A stretch of 64,000 nt of DNA from Osmia lignaria lignaria. Its lineage: Eukaryota > Arthropoda > Insecta > Hymenoptera > Megachilidae. Where the stretch lies: positions 7,502,001-7,566,000 of the forward strand of contig NC_135032.1 of NCBI RefSeq assembly GCF_051020975.1, read 5' to 3'. A model generated the notes under the pieces. The model did no database searches and was not told the origin of the DNA. It saw only the letters and a program-made list of their open reading frames with translations. Shown piece by piece: positions 60,101-64,000 of this stretch. The position numbers and the translations under genes are program-made. Position 1 is the first letter of the stretch. Every line of letters begins with the position of its first letter.

Positions 60101-63100
60101 TTAAATGTACATTGATCTGTGGGGAGGAATCAGTATATTACATTATATCTAATGTAGATATGGTAATAATGATATGGTTTTTAAATGTACATTACATATC
60201 TAATGTAGATATAGTACTAATGATAATGTTATTAAATGCATATTCATCTATGGGAACGAATAAGTATATTACATTATATCGAATGTAGATATAGTACTAA
60301 TGATATTGTTATTAAATGTACATTGATCTGCGGGAAGGAATCAGTATATTACATTATGTCCAACGGAGATACAGCAATAATGGCATTGATTGTAAATGTA
60401 TAGTACATATCTACTGTAGATATAGTACTAATGATATTGTTATTAAATGTACATTGATCTGTGGGAATTGATCAGTATATTACATTATATTCAATGTAGA
60501 TATAGTACCAATGATATTGTTATTAAGTGCACATTCATCTGTGGGAACGAATAAGTATATTACATTATATCTAATGTAGATATAGTAAGAATGATATTGT
60601 TATTGAATGTACATTGATCTGTGGGAATGAATCAATCTATTACATTATATCGAATGTAGATATAGTAAGAATGATATTGTTATTAAATGTACATTGATCT
60701 GTGGGAATTGATCAGTATATTACATTATATTCAATGTAGATATAGTACCAATGATATTGTTATTAAGTGCACATTCATCTGTGGGAATGAATCAGTATAT
60801 TAGATTATATCGAATGTAGATATAGTACCAATGATATTGTTATTAAATGTACATTGATCTGTGGGAATGAATCAGTATATTACATTATATTCAATGTAGA
60901 TACAGTACCAATGATATTGTTATTAAATGTACATTGATCTGTGGGAATGAATCAGTATATTACATTATATTCAATGTAGATACAGTACCAATGATATTGT
61001 TATTAAATGTACATTGATCTGTGGGAAGGAATCAGTATATTACATTATGTCCAACGGAGATATAATAATACTGGCATTGTTTGTAAATGTACATTACATA
61101 TCTACTGTGGATATAGTACTAATGATACTGTTATTAAATGTACATTGATCTGTGGGAATTGATCAGTATATTACATTATATTCAATGTAGATATAGTACC
61201 AATGATATTGTTATTAAGTGCACATTCATCTGTGGGAACGAATAAGTATATTACATTATGTCCAACGGAGATATAATAATACTGGCATTGTTTGTAAATG
61301 TATATTACATATCTACTGTAGATACAGTACTAATGATACTGTTATTAAATGTACGTTGATCTGTGGGAATGAATCAGTATATTACATTATATTCAATGTA
61401 GATATAGTACCAATGATATTGTTATTAAATGTACATTGATCTGTGGGAATGAATCTATCTATTATATTATATCGAATGTAGATATAGTACTAATGATATT
61501 GTTATTAAATGTACATTGATCTGTGGGAATGAATCAGTATATTACATTATATCGAATGTAGATATAGTACTAATGGTATTGTTATTAAATGTACATTGAT
61601 CTATGGGAAGGAATCAGTATATTACATTATATCTAATGTAGATATGGTAATAATGATATTGTTTTCAAATGTACATTACATATCTAATGTAGATATAGTA
61701 CAAATGATAATGTTATTAAATGCATATTCATCTGTGGGAATGAATAAATATATTACATTATATCTAATGTAGATATGGTAATAATGATATTGTTATTAAA
61801 TGTACATTGATCTGTTGGAATGAATCAATATATTACATAATATCGAATGTATATATAGTACTAATGATATTGTTATTAAATGTACATTGATCTGTGGGAA
61901 GGAATCAGTATATTACATTATGCCCAACGGAGATATAGTAATAATGGCATTGTTTTTAAATGTACATTACATATCTAATGTAGATATAGTACTAATGATA
62001 ATGTTATTAATTGTATATTCATGTGTGGGAACGAATAAGTGGATTACATTATATCTAATGTAGATATGGTAATAATGATATTGTTATTAAATGTACATTA
62101 CATATCTATTGTAGATATAGTACTAAGGATATTGTTATTAAATATACATTGATCTGTTGGAAGGAATCAGTATACTACATTATGTCCAACGGAGATATAG
62201 TAATAATGGCATTGTTTGTAAATGTATATTACATATCTACTGTAGATATAGTACTAATGATATTGTTATAAAATGTACATTGATCTGTGGGAATGAATCA
62301 GTATATTACATTATATTCAATGTAGATATAGTACCAATGATATTGTTATTAAATGTACATTGATCTGTGGGAATGAGTCTGTATATGATATTATACCTAA
62401 TGTTGATAGAGCAATAACGATACTGTTATTAAATGTACATTGATCTGTGGGAATGAATCAATCTATTACATTGTATCGAATGTATATTACATTATATTCA
62501 ATGTAGATATAGTACCAATGATATTGTTATTAAGTGCACATTCATCTGTGGGAACGAATAAGTATATTACATTATATCTAATGTAGATATAGTAAGAATG
62601 ATATTGTTATTAAATGTACATTGATCTGTGGGAATGAATCAGTATATTAGATTATATCGAATGTAGATATAGTACCAATGATATTGTTATTAAATGTACA
62701 TTAATCTGTGGGAAGGAATCAGTATATTACATTATATCTAATGTAGATATGGTAATAATGATATTGTTTTTAAATGTACATTACATATCTAATGTAGATA
62801 TAGTACTAATGATAATGTTATTAAATGTATATTCATGTGTAGGAACGAATACGTGTATTACATTATATTCAATGTAGATACAGAACCAATGATATTGTTA
62901 TTAAATGTGCATTGATCTGTGGGAAGGAATCAGTATATTACATTATATCTATTGTAGATATGGTAATAATGATATTGTTTTTAAATGCACATTGATCTGT
63001 GGGAAGGAATCAGTATATTACATTATGTCCAACGGAGATATAATAATACTGGCATTGTTTGTAAATGTATATTACATATCTACTGTAGATACAGTACTAA

Positions 63101-64000
63101 TGATACTGTTATTAAATGTACGTTGATCTGTGGGAATGAATCAGTATATTACATTATATTCAATGTAGATATAGTACCAATGATATTGTTATTAAATGTA
63201 CATTGATCTGTGGGAATGAATCAGTATATTACATTATATCGAATGTAGATGTAGTACTAATGATATTGTTATTAAATGTACATTGATCTGTGGGAAGGAA
63301 TCAGTATATTACATTATATCTAATGTAGATATGGTAATAATGATATTGTTTTTGAATATACATTACATATCTAATGTGGATATAGTACTAATGATAATGT
63401 TATTAAATGCATATTCATCTGTGGGAATGAATAAGTATATTACATTATATCTAATGTAGATATGGTAATAATGATATTGTTATTAAATGTACATTTATCT
63501 GTGGGAATGTATCAGTATATTACATTATATTCAATGTAGATATAGTACCAATGATATTGTTATTAAATGTACATTGATCTGTGGGAATGAATCTATCTAT
63601 TACATTATATCGAATGTAGATATAGTACTAATGATATTGTTATTAAATGTACATTGATCTGTGGGAATGAATCAGTATATTACATTATATCGAATGTAGA
63701 TATAGTACTAATGGTATTGTTATTAAATGTACATTGATCTATGGGAAGGAATCAGTATATTACATTATATCTAATGTAGATATGGTAATAATGATATTGT
63801 TTTTAAATGTACATTACATATCTAATGTAGATATAGTACTAATGATAATGTTAATAAATGCATATTCATCTGTGGGAATGAATAAATATATTACATTATA
63901 TCTAATGTAGATATGGTAATAATGATATTGTTATTAAATGTACATTGATCTGTTGGAATGAATCAATATATTACATTATATCGAATGTATATATAGTACT
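57123..64000 (+). repeat. Macro-unit V2 (second copy, cut by window end)
   Basis: Aligns to 45115-51992 at a constant offset of 12008 bp over 6878 bp, with no indel. Differences noticed: 46927 g / 58935 c, 47674 a / 59682 t, 51048 c / 63056 t. The remaining 5.1 kb of the unit lies beyond the window. Confidence 0.92.

Larger units (their letters stand above)
1..64000. repeat. Satellite DNA array filling the window (80-bp / 51-bp monomers)
   Basis: The same AT-rich motif recurs head-to-tail, always in the same orientation, from the first to the last base. A typical long monomer is 80 bp with 20 G+C (about 25% GC; G:C about 13:7 on this strand). Conserved landmarks in order are gtagatatagta, atgatattgttatta, aatgtacattgatctgtggg, aatcagtatattacatta, and a variable end (attcaatg, atctaatg, atcgaatg or gtccaacg). 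From unit sizes the window should hold roughly 850-900 monomers. I saw no stretch longer than one monomer that does not align to this motif, so there is no inserted gene, transposon or unique sequence. A long array with higher-order units is typical of eukaryotic heterochromatin; the genomic location and host are unknown. Confidence 0.97.

Noticed and set aside
1..64000. Small plus-strand open reading frames (about 62-104 codons) as genes
   Set aside because: They are the satellite motif read through in successive frames, they overlap each other in different frames of the same DNA, they end at fixed points of the monomer, and they have no independent start context or domain. None is annotated as a CDS.
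1..64000. CRISPR array
   Set aside because: The repeats are contiguous with no unique spacers, the unit is 80/51 bp, and the whole array is one motif.
1..64000. CENP-B box
   Set aside because: The reverse strand of gggaacgaataag gives ttcgttcc, which resembles the first part of the box, but the required downstream a and cggg positions are absent (cccaca follows).
1..64000. Hammerhead ribozyme, as found in some satellites
   Set aside because: The conserved ctgatga core and its paired gaaa were not seen in the monomer. actgatctg variants near 42094 and 45114 lack the core.
1..64000. Telomeric repeats or simple microsatellites
   Set aside because: No short g-rich telomere-type repeat or long mono- or dinucleotide run was seen.
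1..64000. Inserted transposable element or tRNA/rRNA gene
   Set aside because: Every stretch inspected aligns to the monomer, and no element with its own ends, target-site duplication or higher GC content interrupts the array.
1..64000. Mitochondrial control region or viral repeat
   Set aside because: The size, multi-level higher-order units and absence of any flanking genes fit nuclear satellite DNA better. No mitochondrial or viral gene is present to support the alternative.

Overview
The whole 64 kb window is one uninterrupted tandem satellite DNA array. I found no gene, RNA gene, transposon, CRISPR array or unique sequence in it. The basic unit is an 80-bp, AT-rich monomer (about 25% GC in a typical copy; G exceeds C about 13 to 7 on the given strand). 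It is mixed with a 51-bp shortened monomer and a rare 21-bp remnant. A long, AT-rich, head-to-tail array with higher-order structure suggests heterochromatin (centromeric, pericentromeric or subtelomeric) of a eukaryote, probably from a long-read assembly. The species, and whether the array is centromeric, cannot be told from the sequence.

Layout. Positions 1-41725 hold a family of long higher-order units, called U here. Each starts at a monomer with the variant tggggaggaatcag and carries one rare tag, actcgcac, about 280 bp later. The units are U0 (1-6318, 5' end cut by the window), U1 (6319-12267, 5949 bp), U2 (12268-18580, 6313 bp), U3 (18581-26916, 8336 bp), U4 (26917-33229, 6313 bp) and U5 (33230-41725, 8496 bp). 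U2+U3 and U4+U5 are two copies of one larger macro-unit (14649 and 14809 bp). I saw one 160-bp indel and three substitutions between them. Positions 41726-45114 are a mosaic transition zone. Positions 45115-57122 are one 12008-bp macro-unit (V1). Its second copy (V2) begins at 57123 and runs off the window end, with three substitutions seen in 6878 bp.

How it evolved. Every length difference I could resolve between copies is a sum of 80, 51 and 21: 160, 181, 240, 393, 661, 1185 and 1826 bp. This is the signature of in-register unequal exchange, or replication slippage, at monomer junctions. Nested duplications are present at 80, 240, 290, 1185, 1826, about 3019, 12008 and about 14700 bp. Specific hybrid monomers are shared between the U and V families, so V contains a block derived from a U3/U5-type tail. 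Monomers also carry short dyad symmetries around their most variable part.

Coding. Open frames of about 60-104 codons occur many times on the plus strand only. They result from the 80-bp period (80 = 2 modulo 3) cycling through all three frames of the monomer, and the third frame always meets a stop. They are not annotated as genes. No previously undescribed functional system is evident. The interest lies in the higher-order architecture.
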